DNA from: Chitinophagaceae bacterium
Lineage (GTDB): Bacteria > Bacteroidota > Bacteroidia > Chitinophagales > Chitinophagaceae
Length of the DNA stretch: 31,509 nt
Direction of reading: 5' to 3'
Assembly (NCBI GenBank): GCA_025455665.1
Contig: JALOMC010000013.1
Location: 1-31,509, forward strand
Positions 16,151 to 24,277 of this stretch are shown in pieces (the first letter of the stretch is position 1; each line of letters starts with the position of its first letter). Under the pieces are notes generated by a model that was given only the letters and a program-made list of their open reading frames with translations, did no database searches and was not told the origin of the DNA. A program made the translations under genes and the position numbers.

Positions 16151-17656
16151 ATGGCCAACGTTGGTAAGATCAAACAGATCATTGGTGCCGTAATCGACGT
16201 ACAGTTCGACGGCAACACGAAGCTTCCTGAAATTTACAACGCCCTGGAAGTAAAGCGTGAAAATGGCGACATCCTTGTACTGGAAGCTCAGCAGCACCTG
16301 GGCGAAGACAGCGTACGCTGCATTGCCATGGACGGCACCGAAGGCCTGGTACGCGGCATGCAGGTGGTAGATACCGGCAAGGCCATTGCCATGCCCACCG
16401 GCGATGCTATCAACGGCCGCCTGTTTAATGTAACCGGCGACCCCATCGACGGCCTGCCGGCAGTAGACAAAACCAACGGCCGCCCCATCCATGCCAAACC
16501 CCCGGCATTCGAAAACCTGAGCACCGCTACTGAAGTACTTTTTACGGGTATCAAAGTCATCGACCTGATTGAGCCCTACGCCAAGGGTGGCAAGATTGGT
16601 TTGTTTGGTGGTGCCGGCGTCGGCAAAACAGTATTGATCCAGGAACTGATTAATAATATTGCCAAGGGCTACGGCGGTCTGTCGGTATTTGCCGGCGTGG
16701 GCGAACGTACCCGTGAGGGTAACGACCTGCTGCGTGAAATGATCGAAGCCGGTATCATGAAGTACGGCGACGACTTCAAACACAGCATGGAAGAAGGTGG
16801 CTGGGATCTGGAAAAAGTAAACATGGAAGGCTTGAAAGAATCAAAAGCCACCTTCGTGTTCGGCCAGATGAATGAGCCCCCCGGTGCCCGTGCCCGTGTA
16901 GCCTTGTCAGGTCTTACCATTGCCGAATACTTCCGCGATGGCGATGGCCAGGGCAAAGGAAAAGACATCCTGTTTTTCGTAGACAATATCTTCCGTTTCA
17001 CCCAGGCTGGCTCTGAGGTATCGGCCCTGCTGGGTCGTATGCCTTCAGCCGTGGGCTACCAGCCTACGCTGGCTACTGAAATGGGCCTCATGCAGGAACG
17101 CATTACTTCTACCAAAAACGGTTCGATTACTTCGGTACAGGCCGTATACGTACCTGCGGATGACTTGACCGACCCCGCCCCTGCTACCACCTTTGCCCAC
17201 CTGGATGCCACCACCGTACTCAGCCGTAAGATTGCCGACCTGGGTATTTACCCTGCGGTGGATCCGCTGGATTCTACCAGCCGTATCCTGACCCCTGCTA
17301 TTGTAGGCGAAGCACACTACAATACTGCCAACCGGGTGAAGCTGATACTTCAGCGCTACAAAGAACTACAGGACATCATCGCCATCCTTGGTATCGACGA
17401 ACTGAGCGACGAAGACAAAATGACTGTGTCTCGTGCCCGGAAAGTGCAGCGCTTCCTTAGCCAACCGTTCCATGTGGCAGAGCAGTTCACCGGCCTCAAA
17501 GGGGTGTTCGTCAGCATCGAAGACACTATCCGTGCATTCAATGCCATCATGGATGGTGAGGTAGATGAGTATCCTGAAGCCGCCTTCAACCTGGTGGGCA
17601 CTTTGGAAGACGCTATTGAAAAGGGTAAGAAAATGCAGGCCCAGGCGCAGGGATAA
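16151..17656 (+). CDS. atpD: ATP synthase F1 subunit beta
   Basis: The 501-residue protein is the catalytic beta subunit of the F1 ATPase. The P-loop G-G-A-G-V-G-K-T is at 153-160. The G-E-R-T-R-E-G-N-D-L segment, the N-E-P-P-G-A-R segment and the DELSD-type sequence near residue 417 are all in place. The start at 16151 (M-A-N-V-G-K-I) fits known N-termini; a 7-codon extension is rejected. It is followed after 86 bases by atpC. The rest of the F1Fo operon is absent here, so this looks like the split atpDC arrangement seen in many Bacteroidota. Confidence 0.97.
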   Translation: MANVGKIKQIIGAVIDVQFDGNTKLPEIYNALEVKRENGDILVLEAQQHLGEDSVRCIAMDGTEGLVRGMQVVDTGKAIAMPTGDAINGRLFNVTGDPIDGLPAVDKTNGRPIHAKPPAFENLSTATEVLFTGIKVIDLIEPYAKGGKIGLFGGAGVGKTVLIQELINNIAKGYGGLSVFAGVGERTREGNDLLREMIEAGIMKYGDDFKHSMEEGGWDLEKVNMEGLKESKATFVFGQMNEPPGARARVALSGLTIAEYFRDGDGQGKGKDILFFVDNIFRFTQAGSEVSALLGRMPSAVGYQPTLATEMGLMQERITSTKNGSITSVQAVYVPADDLTDPAPATTFAHLDATTVLSRKIADLGIYPAVDPLDSTSRILTPAIVGEAHYNTANRVKLILQRYKELQDIIAILGIDELSDEDKMTVSRARKVQRFLSQPFHVAEQFTGLKGVFVSIEDTIRAFNAIMDGEVDEYPEAAFNLVGTLEDAIEKGKKMQAQAQG

Positions 17657-17742
17657 TTTGATAATGTGATGATGATAGTGGGTGCAGACGGCCAACCAGC
17701 GAAGTCGCTGCCACGCATTGTCAACTGACCAACTTTTGCACG

Positions 17743-17997
17743 ATGAATTTAGAAATACTGACTCCGGAAAAAAAGCTCTTCAGCGACGACGTATACGGCG
17801 TACAGCTGCCAGGCGTGAGTGGCTTGTTTGAAATACTGGAAAAACACGCCCCCATGGTAAGTGCCCTGGGCAAAGGCCGCGTAAAAGTGCTGACCGATAA
17901 AAACGGCGGCAGCGTGAGCTACGATATAACCGGTGGTTTTGTAGAAATTTTGAACAACAAAGCAACCGTGCTGGTAGAGGGCGCCAAAGAGGCCTGA
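17743..17997 (+). CDS. atpC: ATP synthase F1 subunit epsilon (short form)
   Basis: The 84-residue protein corresponds to the N-terminal beta-sandwich of the epsilon subunit. It contains L-E-I-L-T-P-E-K-K at 3-11, the F-x-I-L-x-x-H-A-P segment near 29-37, and a G-G-F-V-E-I-L-N-N-K ending. The C-terminal pair of inhibitory helices found in E. coli is missing, as is usual in this phylum, so ATP-hydrolysis inhibition by those helices is not expected. It is co-transcribed with atpD and ends in a strong terminator. Confidence 0.94.
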   Translation: MNLEILTPEKKLFSDDVYGVQLPGVSGLFEILEKHAPMVSALGKGRVKVLTDKNGGSVSYDITGGFVEILNNKATVLVEGAKEA

Positions 17998-18026
17998 TAC
18001 CATTCAGACACAGGTTGATTTTCAAT

Positions 18027-18062
18027 AAACATGGATTCCGGCAACGGGGTCCATGTTTTTTT
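18027..18062 (+). terminator. atpDC terminator
   Basis: A stem of about 15 bp (18027-18040 paired with 18045-18058, with two G-U pairs) closes on a GCAA loop and is followed by a T run. It lies 30 bases after the atpC stop. Confidence 0.88.
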
Positions 18063-18190
18063 TGCAGCTACTGATAACGGGTTGCTAAAGCTGGCACCGG
18101 GCATACGACAGACGCGGCAGCTATTCGTTAAATCATCGAATTTTGGAAACGGGCCAACACCAAACTGGGCTGGCCCGAAAAACCGAGCAT

Positions 18191-18826
18191 ATGAACAGAA
18201 GTTTGTACCGCTATGTAGCCGCTTCGCTGGTGCTGGTAGCACTGGCTGCTTGCCGCAAAAATCCGCTGAACAACCTGAGTAATGAAGAGAGCCGCATCTA
18301 CATTACCAACCGCGAAGCCACGGCCAACTTTGCCAGCTACCGCACCTTTAGCGTAGCCGATACTGTACTGGTGGTAGATGGAAACAACGTACAATCGCAA
18401 GCCAATGCCACCGATCGGGCGTTTATAGATGCGCTGAAGAAATACATGCAGGAACGAGGCTACCAATTGGTACCCAAAGCATCCAATCCTGAACTCGGTC
18501 TGCAAATCAGCCGCATCGTACGAACCAGCACTGGTATAGTAGACTGGGGAGGCTGGTGGAACAATGGCTGGGGAGCCGGCTTTTGGGGACCAGGCTGGGG
18601 CTGGGGCCCCGGCCCCGGCTGGTGGGGCGGCGGTGTAAGCCTGTACCAGGTGCGAGAGGGCATGCTATCGATGGACATGGTCGACATCAAAAATGCGCCG
18701 GCCAATGGCAATCAGCTGCGCATTATCTGGAACGGCCTGATACGTGGCGAAGGCATATTCAATGCCAACACGGCCGATAGCCAAACCAAACAGCTGTTCG
18801 ATCAATCGCCCTACCTGCGCCGCTGA
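18191..18826 (+). CDS. DUF4136 lipoprotein with Trp/Gly-rich insert
   Basis: The 211-residue protein has a lipoprotein signal ending L-V-A-L-A-A-C, with the acylated Cys at 21. The body fits DUF4136: a D/N-F-A-S-Y-R-T-F-S-V strand, a helix A-F-I-D-A-L-K-K-Y-M-Q-E-R-G-Y, and a C-terminal I-W-N-G-L-I-R-G-E-G strand. Residues about 118-140 are almost only W, G, N, P and F. Function is unknown; the family is envelope-attached. The ATG at 18191 is chosen because it begins the signal peptide. The beta-barrel gene follows 44 bases later on the same strand. Confidence 0.9.
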   Translation: MNRSLYRYVAASLVLVALAACRKNPLNNLSNEESRIYITNREATANFASYRTFSVADTVLVVDGNNVQSQANATDRAFIDALKKYMQERGYQLVPKASNPELGLQISRIVRTSTGIVDWGGWWNNGWGAGFWGPGWGWGPGPGWWGGGVSLYQVREGMLSMDMVDIKNAPANGNQLRIIWNGLIRGEGIFNANTADSQTKQLFDQSPYLRR

Positions 18827-18870
18827 CGCCGCAACCGCTTTTCATCTTCCATCTCCCAACATTGTAACCA

Positions 18871-19545
18871 ATGACGACACAAGCAAAATATTGGATTGGC
18901 TGCCTGGCCCTGCTGATGAGCCTCGGTGCGGCTGGCCAGCCCCTGAAAAAGGATGTAAACCTGACCCTGTGGTATAGCTATGCCATGCCCAGTGGGGGTT
19001 TTAAAAGCGACTTTATTGATCGCAGCAGCCCGCGGGGTATCGCCCTCGATTTGATGTGGCATATCAACACGCAGCTATCCATGGGTGCCAGCGTGGCTTA
19101 CCAGGATTTTTACCAGAAGTACCCCAGGGCCACCTACCGCACCAGCGATGGCGCCGATCTGTCGGCGGTCATCAGCCATTCGGTGCAAACCACCCCCATC
19201 CTTTTTAAAGTGCGCTACTCGCCGCTGGAAGGAAAAGGCCCCGGCTATGAAAACATGGAAAAAGGGCAGCGTCGATCTTTAATAGTATTGCCATACGGTA
19301 GCCTGGCAGCTGGTGGCAATCTGGTACAGTTTGAACAATTGCTGGGCGTTTTCAGCAACCAGAGCGATATCAATTTTGCCTTTGCCGCCCATGCTGCACT
19401 GGGTGCCAAAGTGCCATTTGGGCTGTACCGCCAGCATGCGGTGATGCTGGAAGCAGGCTACCACCTGATGCCGTACAATAAGTTTGGCGTGAGCCAGCTA
19501 AACCAGCTGAACATACGAACCGGAATACTTTTGGAGCTGCGCTAA
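18871..19545 (+). CDS. Outer-membrane beta-barrel-like protein
   Basis: The 224-residue protein starts with a signal peptide (hydrophobic core at about 8-20, likely cut after A-A-G-Q). Alternating hydrophobic strands then follow, such as L-T-L-W-Y-S-Y, L-S-M-G-A-S-V-A-Y and I-L-F-K-V-R-Y, and the chain ends I-R-T-G-I-L-L-E-L-R. This is the make-up of small porin-like barrels of Bacteroidota. I do not recognise a specific family. It may share a transcript with the DUF4136 lipoprotein upstream. Its stop lies 15 bases from the convergent yqgE-like stop. Confidence 0.75.
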   Translation: MTTQAKYWIGCLALLMSLGAAGQPLKKDVNLTLWYSYAMPSGGFKSDFIDRSSPRGIALDLMWHINTQLSMGASVAYQDFYQKYPRATYRTSDGADLSAVISHSVQTTPILFKVRYSPLEGKGPGYENMEKGQRRSLIVLPYGSLAAGGNLVQFEQLLGVFSNQSDINFAFAAHAALGAKVPFGLYRQHAVMLEAGYHLMPYNKFGVSQLNQLNIRTGILLELR

Positions 19546-19560
19546 ACCTGGCAAGTGCTG

Positions 19561-20112
19561 CTAGTTCAGCTGCGGATCGATGGGGTAATGAATAATCTCG
19601 TGAAACGATTGATCCAATTGGCGAACGGCCTCTTTCCACACTTCAGCCGGTTCTGGATGAAATACCAGCGCTGCAGCACCTTTGACCGTCAGCCAGCTTT
19701 TTTCTTCCATTTCGGAGGCCAGCTGGCCCTCGCTCCAGCCACTGTAGCCCAAAAAAAAGCGGATATGCTGCAAGTCTAGTTGCTGCGCATTCATCAGTTC
19801 AAGGATTTTACGAAAATCGCCGCCCCAGTACACACCCGGGATCACCTCTGCCGATTCGTCGTACAGCGCCGGAATATTGTGAATAAAGTGTAGTGTATCG
19901 GGCTGCACCGGACCGCCGTAGTACACCGGTATATCCACCCCTTGCAAATCGGGAATAAACTCGTCGAGCCGCTGCTCAAACCGCCGGTTGAGTACAAAGC
20001 CAAAGCTTCCCTGCTCATTGTGCTCGCACAGCAATACGGCTGTCCGCATAAAATTCGGGTCCTTCAAAAAAGGATCGGAAATCAACACAATACCAGGTGC
20101 AGGATCAATCAT
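19561..20112 (-). CDS. YqgE/AlgH family protein (UPF0301)
   Basis: The 183-residue protein matches UPF0301 along its whole length. The N-terminus is P-G-I-V-L-I-S-D-P-F-L-K-D-P-N-F. The core has G-F-V-L-N-R-R, V-Y-Y-G-G-P-V, G-V-Y-W-G-G-D-F and F-F-L-G-Y-S-G-W-x-x-G-Q-L. The family is cytosolic; AlgH was linked to alginate regulation in Pseudomonas, but the biochemical function is unsettled. It diverges from the histidine kinase gene. Confidence 0.95.
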   Translation of the reverse strand: MIDPAPGIVLISDPFLKDPNFMRTAVLLCEHNEQGSFGFVLNRRFEQRLDEFIPDLQGVDIPVYYGGPVQPDTLHFIHNIPALYDESAEVIPGVYWGGDFRKILELMNAQQLDLQHIRFFLGYSGWSEGQLASEMEEKSWLTVKGAAALVFHPEPAEVWKEAVRQLDQSFHEIIHYPIDPQLN

Positions 20113-20226
20113 GGCATCAAATTAGGTGAACCTGGCCGAATCACAAAACACCTGTACTATTCAGGCGTTGGGCCATTGTGGCGTTAAAAATGGCGGGCAG
20201 GCAGCGCAGCAGCAAGGCCTAACCGC

Positions 20227-20234
20227 TACTTTTG
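20227..20234 (+). promoter_or_regulatory. Bacteroidota -7 box for the histidine kinase gene
   Basis: TACTTTTG followed by C lies 21 bases before the ATG at 20255. It supports that start over an upstream in-frame ATG at 20126, which would precede the promoter. No clear -33 element was seen. Confidence 0.55.
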
Positions 20235-20254
20235 CCACACTTCGTACTGCTGCT

Positions 20255-21598
20255 ATGTCACTCAAAAAGTTGTTGCCGCTCATTCTTGTGCTCATCACCA
20301 TTTCGCTGGTGGGCACTATTTATATGCAGTACAACCGGCTGCAAAATCTACTGATTATAAAAGAAGAGCAGCTGTATGAGCGAATAGCGCAAAGTATAGA
20401 TCAGGTAGCCAACGATATCAGTAATAGCAGCCCCAGATCGCTCAGTTTGCGCCAACGCAGGCGTTCGCCGCTCAATTTGGGCAACAACCTGATGAGCACC
20501 GAGCTGATGCCGCCACAACTGGTGGCCGAGCGGTTTACTCAATTTGAAATACGCGAAAAATTGGAAGCCGCTTTCAAGCGAAATAAGGTGCAGCTGAAGC
20601 AGTTTGAATTTGCGGTCACCAATAATCTGAACCTGCTGAGTTACGAAATGTACTCGCCGGCCTTCATCACCAGCCTGGCCGATACCATTGCCAATAAGCA
20701 ATGGGTGTACCTGCTGGAGCCACCCTCGGGCACCTGGGCCGAGGGGCTGGCTCCCTATGAAAGCATTATTGTAATAGTACCCGACTTTAGCAAGCTGGTA
20801 TTCAGCCAATCATATTTCGAGTTAGTCGCCTCTATCGTGTTCATTCTGTTTATCATGTTTGCGTTTCTGCTTACCGTACGCACCATGCTGAACCAACGGA
20901 AGCTCAGTGAAATCAAAAGTGATTTCATCAACAATATGACGCATGAATTCAAAACACCGCTGGCTACTATATCGCTGGCGGTAGATGCGCTGGCCAACGA
21001 TAAAGTGTTGAAAGACGAAAACAAACTGCAATACTTCCGCAACATCATCAAAGATGAAAACAAGCGGATGAATAAGCATGTAGAAACCATACTGCAGGCA
21101 GCCAGCCTGGAAAAACAGGAGCTGACCCTTAATAAGAAAAAATGCAGTGCGCATGAAATAGTGCAGCATGTGGTAGATAACTACAAACTGGTGCTTCAGG
21201 AAAAACATGGGCAGGCCATTTTGCAGCTGAATGCCCGAAACGATGAGGTGTTTGTAGACGAACAGCACTTTACCAACCTGGTAAACAACCTGATTGACAA
21301 CGCTATCAAGTATTCAAAAGAGCAACCTGAACTCACCATTACCACCCATAGTTCACCCCGCTATCTTGTGCTGCGGGTAGATGACAATGGCATTGGCATG
21401 AGCAAGGAAACGGTAAAGCGCATCTTCGAAAAATTCTACCGTGCCCATACCGGCAATATTCACAATGTGAAAGGCTTTGGCCTTGGTATGACGTATGTAA
21501 AAAATATAGTAGATGCCCATAAAGGCCGGATCAAGGTAGAAAGTGTGTTGGGCAAAGGTTCCAGTTTTGTAGTGGAAATTCCGCTGGCCAAAAGCTGA
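20255..21598 (+). CDS. Membrane sensor histidine kinase
   Basis: The 447-residue protein has two membrane segments (about 6-23 and 190-210) around a periplasmic sensor region of about 165 residues. HisKA carries the H-E-F-K-T-P-L phosphoacceptor with H230. The HATPase domain shows N349 in I-D-N-A-I-K-Y, D377-N-G-I-G-M, and the G2 motif G-F-G-L-G-M-T-Y-V. The layout is like RprX-type kinases of Bacteroidota, but the family assignment is not firm. Such kinases usually sit next to a response regulator gene; none is adjacent here. A hairpin terminator follows 85 bases after the stop. Confidence 0.93.
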   Translation: MSLKKLLPLILVLITISLVGTIYMQYNRLQNLLIIKEEQLYERIAQSIDQVANDISNSSPRSLSLRQRRRSPLNLGNNLMSTELMPPQLVAERFTQFEIREKLEAAFKRNKVQLKQFEFAVTNNLNLLSYEMYSPAFITSLADTIANKQWVYLLEPPSGTWAEGLAPYESIIVIVPDFSKLVFSQSYFELVASIVFILFIMFAFLLTVRTMLNQRKLSEIKSDFINNMTHEFKTPLATISLAVDALANDKVLKDENKLQYFRNIIKDENKRMNKHVETILQAASLEKQELTLNKKKCSAHEIVQHVVDNYKLVLQEKHGQAILQLNARNDEVFVDEQHFTNLVNNLIDNAIKYSKEQPELTITTHSSPRYLVLRVDDNGIGMSKETVKRIFEKFYRAHTGNIHNVKGFGLGMTYVKNIVDAHKGRIKVESVLGKGSSFVVEIPLAKS

Positions 21599-21616
21599 TC
21601 GGCGCTACCGGCACTC

Positions 21617-21670
21617 GTTTTGACAAACATCAAAAAATACCCTCAGTATCAGAAAAATTGTTGTCAAAAC
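21617..21670. repeat. Inverted repeat after the histidine kinase gene
   Basis: GTTTTGACAA (21617-21626) and TTGTCAAAAC (21661-21670) form a perfect 10-bp inverted repeat with 34 bases between. The half-sites share TTTGACA/TGTCAAA with the dyads at 4014-4070. It could be a hairpin in the 3' untranslated region or separate half-sites. Confidence 0.5.
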
Positions 21671-21682
21671 ATTGATTTATGG

Positions 21683-21717
21683 AAAACCTGCGCTACATTC
21701 ATTCTGCGCAGGTTTTT
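21683..21717 (+). terminator. Terminator of histidine kinase unit
   Basis: An 11-bp perfect stem (21683-21693 with 21706-21716) is followed by a T run on the plus strand (21713-21717). Confidence 0.75.
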
Positions 21718-21818
21718 GACTCACATTCTTGTACTTCTCGCACATCTCGCGGCGCAATTCGTTCCCCAAAACCTTTAGAGGATCCAGGCATTGTTCACCA
21801 AAAACTCAGAAAAGAGTC

Positions 21819-22076
21819 ATGGCTGTTATGTGTACTCATCCTTTGTGGGCCGAAACCAGCCTGCCGCTTACGCTGCCGGAGGTAGGCTGTAACGCTACAC
21901 TGACCTACCAGATCATATCTACAGTAGGCCAAATCATCCGGCAAGGCAGCTTTCGTGGTGGCTATGTGTACATTTCTACCCGTATGCTGCCCAAGGGGCA
22001 GCAGTTTCTGCTACGGGTGGTGTGCAATGATGACGTCCTGCACGAAGGACATTTCGAGACTTTGCGGGAATATTAG
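21819..22076 (+). CDS. Small protein resembling a lone T9SS type A sorting domain
   Basis: The 85-residue product starts at ATG 21819. Its pattern resembles a C-terminal T9SS sorting domain: a polar start with T-S-L-P-L-T-L-P-E, then L-T-Y-Q-I-I-S-T-V-G-Q-I-I, a G-x-Y-V-Y-I-S-T-R strand, the turn M-L-P-K-G-Q-Q-F-L-L-R-V-V, and a closing H-E-G-H-F-E-T. Normally this module is the tail of a large secreted protein. Here there is no signal peptide and no cargo domain upstream; the frame upstream of 21819 is short and not protein-like. It could be a remnant of a decayed secreted protein or a real small protein. Its stop overlaps that of queA by about three bases. The assignment rests on pattern only. 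Confidence 0.55.
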   Translation: MAVMCTHPLWAETSLPLTLPEVGCNATLTYQIISTVGQIIRQGSFRGGYVYISTRMLPKGQQFLLRVVCNDDVLHEGHFETLREY

Positions 22077-23296
22077 GGCAGTAGCAAGCTGCTATCGCCA
22101 TAGCTTAAAAACCGAAAGTCGTTGTTGAGAGCGTACTGATAAATGTCTTTCCAAGCCGGCCCCACTAATGCCGCTACCAGTAGCAGCAAGGTGCTTTGTG
22201 GCTGGTGAAAATTGGTAATGAGCCCTTTGCAAAGGCCAAACTGATAACCGGGAGCAATAATGATCTGCGTTTTGATGATCAACCGCTTCCGGTTGTTTTT
22301 TTCCAGCCAGCCATGAAGCGCCATCAGGGCCGCTTGCGGTGGCAGTGCCAGGGCTTGCCAGCGGTCGTACACTTCCCATTGTTGTATTTCCAGTCCGGTA
22401 AGTTCTATATCGGGCATGTGGGCAGCCTTTACGCCCATCCAATACAGGCTTTCCAGTGTACGCATACTGGTAGTGCCCACCGGAATAATGCGGGTGGCAG
22501 CTGCCAGTTTCGGCAGTAATTCTGCCGGCACATCCAAAAATTCGGCGTGCATATCGTGCCCCTGCATCGTATCGGCTTTCACCGGCTTAAAAGTGCCGGC
22601 ACCAACATGCAGTGTTACAAAGGCCTGCCCAATGCCGGCATCTGCTACTCGCTGCAGTACAGCTGGTGTAAAATGAAGACCAGCTGTGGGCGCAGCTACG
22701 CTTCCATCATTTTGGGCATAAACCGTTTGATAGCGTTCTGCGTCGCTGGCTTCGGCGTGGCGCTGCAGGTAGGGCGGTATGGGTATTTCGCCCAACAGGT
22801 GAAGTATTTGCGCAAACGGCCAATCGGCTGGTGTCCAATTGAGCTGTATTACAAAGCAATCGCTTCGGCGCTCTTCCATACGGGCCTCCATCAGCACCGT
22901 ACTACCTTCGTACAGCAGCTGCTTTTGCAGCACCATGCCGGCCTTCCATTTGCTGGCGCCACCCACCATGCACTTGTAGCGTATACTACCGCAGGCGTTC
23001 ATAGCGGTTGTAATGTCGGCATAGTCTTCATGGGGCTCCAGCGCAAAAATCTCGATAAGACCACCAGTAGGCTTTTCAAACAGCAACCGGGCTTCCACCA
23101 CCCTGCTGTTGTTAAACACCAGCAGGCTGTCGGTGGGCAACTGGTCCGGCAGCTCGCTAAAGATACCACTGCTGATTTGGCCCTGCCGGTACATCAACAA
23201 TTTCGATTCGTCGCGGTTGGCCAGCGGATAGCGGGCTATGCGTTCGTCGGGCAATGGATAGCTGAAATCTTTGATAGAAAGCAACTGTGGATGCAT
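22073..23296 (-). CDS. queA: S-adenosylmethionine:tRNA ribosyltransferase-isomerase
   Basis: The 407-residue protein is QueA, which adds the epoxycyclopentane moiety from SAM to preQ1 at tRNA position 34 in queuosine synthesis. Diagnostic segments are the F-S-Y-P-L-P-D-E-R-I-A start, F-N-N-S-R-V, the S-V-A-A-P-T-A-G-L-H-F-T stretch, L-H-V-G-A-G-T-F-K-P-V, T-T-S-M-R-T-L-E-S and the F-L-S-Y-G-D-S-S-L-L ending. All are intact. No other queuosine gene lies in the window. Confidence 0.96.
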   Translation of the reverse strand: MHPQLLSIKDFSYPLPDERIARYPLANRDESKLLMYRQGQISSGIFSELPDQLPTDSLLVFNNSRVVEARLLFEKPTGGLIEIFALEPHEDYADITTAMNACGSIRYKCMVGGASKWKAGMVLQKQLLYEGSTVLMEARMEERRSDCFVIQLNWTPADWPFAQILHLLGEIPIPPYLQRHAEASDAERYQTVYAQNDGSVAAPTAGLHFTPAVLQRVADAGIGQAFVTLHVGAGTFKPVKADTMQGHDMHAEFLDVPAELLPKLAAATRIIPVGTTSMRTLESLYWMGVKAAHMPDIELTGLEIQQWEVYDRWQALALPPQAALMALHGWLEKNNRKRLIIKTQIIIAPGYQFGLCKGLITNFHQPQSTLLLLVAALVGPAWKDIYQYALNNDFRFLSYGDSSLLLP

Positions 23297-23382
23297 AATG
23301 CAAAGATGCTGGCAGCTGCCCGAGCCACAAAAAGCCTATAACCAATGCGATTGAAAGCAGTCATTCTTTCTCGATTAAGAAA

Positions 23383-23409
23383 CCGGTATGCCTTGTGCAG
23401 GCATACCGG
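23383..23409. terminator. Hairpin after the coiled-coil gene
   Basis: A 10-bp perfect stem (23383-23392 with 23400-23409) with a 7-base loop lies about 70 bases after the coiled-coil gene stop. In minus-strand sense it is followed by a short T-rich tract, so it is a likely but weaker terminator. Confidence 0.55.
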
Positions 23410-23479
23410 CGAACCCCTTTTGTAAAACGAAGTGCGGGCAAATGGTGTGCCGTGTGCTGAGTATTCAATTTTGCCAGCA

Positions 23480-24247
23480 TCAAAAGCTGGCCGATGTCGC
23501 CTTTTTTGTGAAACTTTCTTTTTCAAAAAACGGCTGATACTTCTTTGACTGCGCGGCTGACAGTCGCTGGCCGTTCAATAGCATGATATCGCCATCCCAC
23601 TCAATCTTCAGCTGGTCGGTTCCCGGCTTTAGCAGGCCATCTTTGCGCAACTCATCTATACCGGCTTTTACACGTTGCAGTTGCTGCCGGGCCTGCTCCA
23701 GCCCCTGTTTTGCTTGCTCCAGTCCTTGCTTTACATCGGCTTGCGCATTTTTTAGTTGCGCCTGCGCTGCAGCTATGTGCCTGCGCATTTGTTCTGCATC
23801 AATCTTGCTGGCTTCTGCCATCGCCTTTCTAAAGCTTTCCGACTCCAGCTCGGCACGAACCGTCTTCATGGCCGCTTCCACCTCGGCCTGCACCTTTTTC
23901 ATGTCTACCTCTCGCAGCGCCTTTTGTACTGTTTCTTCTACGTTTAGCTTTTCCATTTCAGCCCTGGCCCTGGCCAGCTCTTCTTCTACTTTGGGCCACT
24001 CTTCTTTGTTTAGTCGTTGCAGCTCACGTTCTACTTCCTTCAGTGCCTTATCCACTTCGGTGGCTTCGGTAGCCAGCGGCGCACGGGCAGTGCGGGGGGC
24101 AGCTGCTTTGATCCGCGCAGTATCGGCGCTACCAGCTTTGCGGGGTTGTGCCTGGGCGTGAAATGGAGGGTAAACAGCGGCTACCGCTAAGAGCATGGTA
24201 GCCACCACAGCCAGATAAACATGGCGATACTTGGTGAGGTGTTGCAT
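23480..24247 (-). CDS. Exported coiled-coil protein
   Basis: The 255-residue protein has a signal peptide (hydrophobic core about 10-27, likely cut near A-Q-A-Q). A low-complexity linker of A, T and R follows, then a long helical region (about 60-205) made of K, E, A, L and Q heptads with a repeated K-Q-G-L-E-Q-A unit. The C-terminal 45 residues contain I-E-W-D-G-D-I-M-L-L-N-G-Q-R and K-K-Y-Q-P-F-F-E. From memory, a G-D-I/N-x-L-N-G-K-like ending also occurs in Bacteroidota M56/BlaR1-like membrane peptidases and their satellites; this link is inference. It is controlled by a promoter with two identical-type dyad operators. Confidence 0.8.
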   Translation of the reverse strand: MQHLTKYRHVYLAVVATMLLAVAAVYPPFHAQAQPRKAGSADTARIKAAAPRTARAPLATEATEVDKALKEVERELQRLNKEEWPKVEEELARARAEMEKLNVEETVQKALREVDMKKVQAEVEAAMKTVRAELESESFRKAMAEASKIDAEQMRRHIAAAQAQLKNAQADVKQGLEQAKQGLEQARQQLQRVKAGIDELRKDGLLKPGTDQLKIEWDGDIMLLNGQRLSAAQSKKYQPFFEKESFTKKATSASF

Positions 24248-24261
24248 GGCAGTTTTGTTTT

Positions 24262-24277
24262 TACGAATTGTTTCGTA
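24262..24277. promoter_or_regulatory. Operator A, over the transcription start
   Basis: TACGAATTGTTTCGTA, a TACGA-N6-TCGTA dyad (arms extend to 9 bp, 24259-24280), overlaps the last bases of the -7 box and the expected start point of the coiled-coil gene. Confidence 0.75.
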
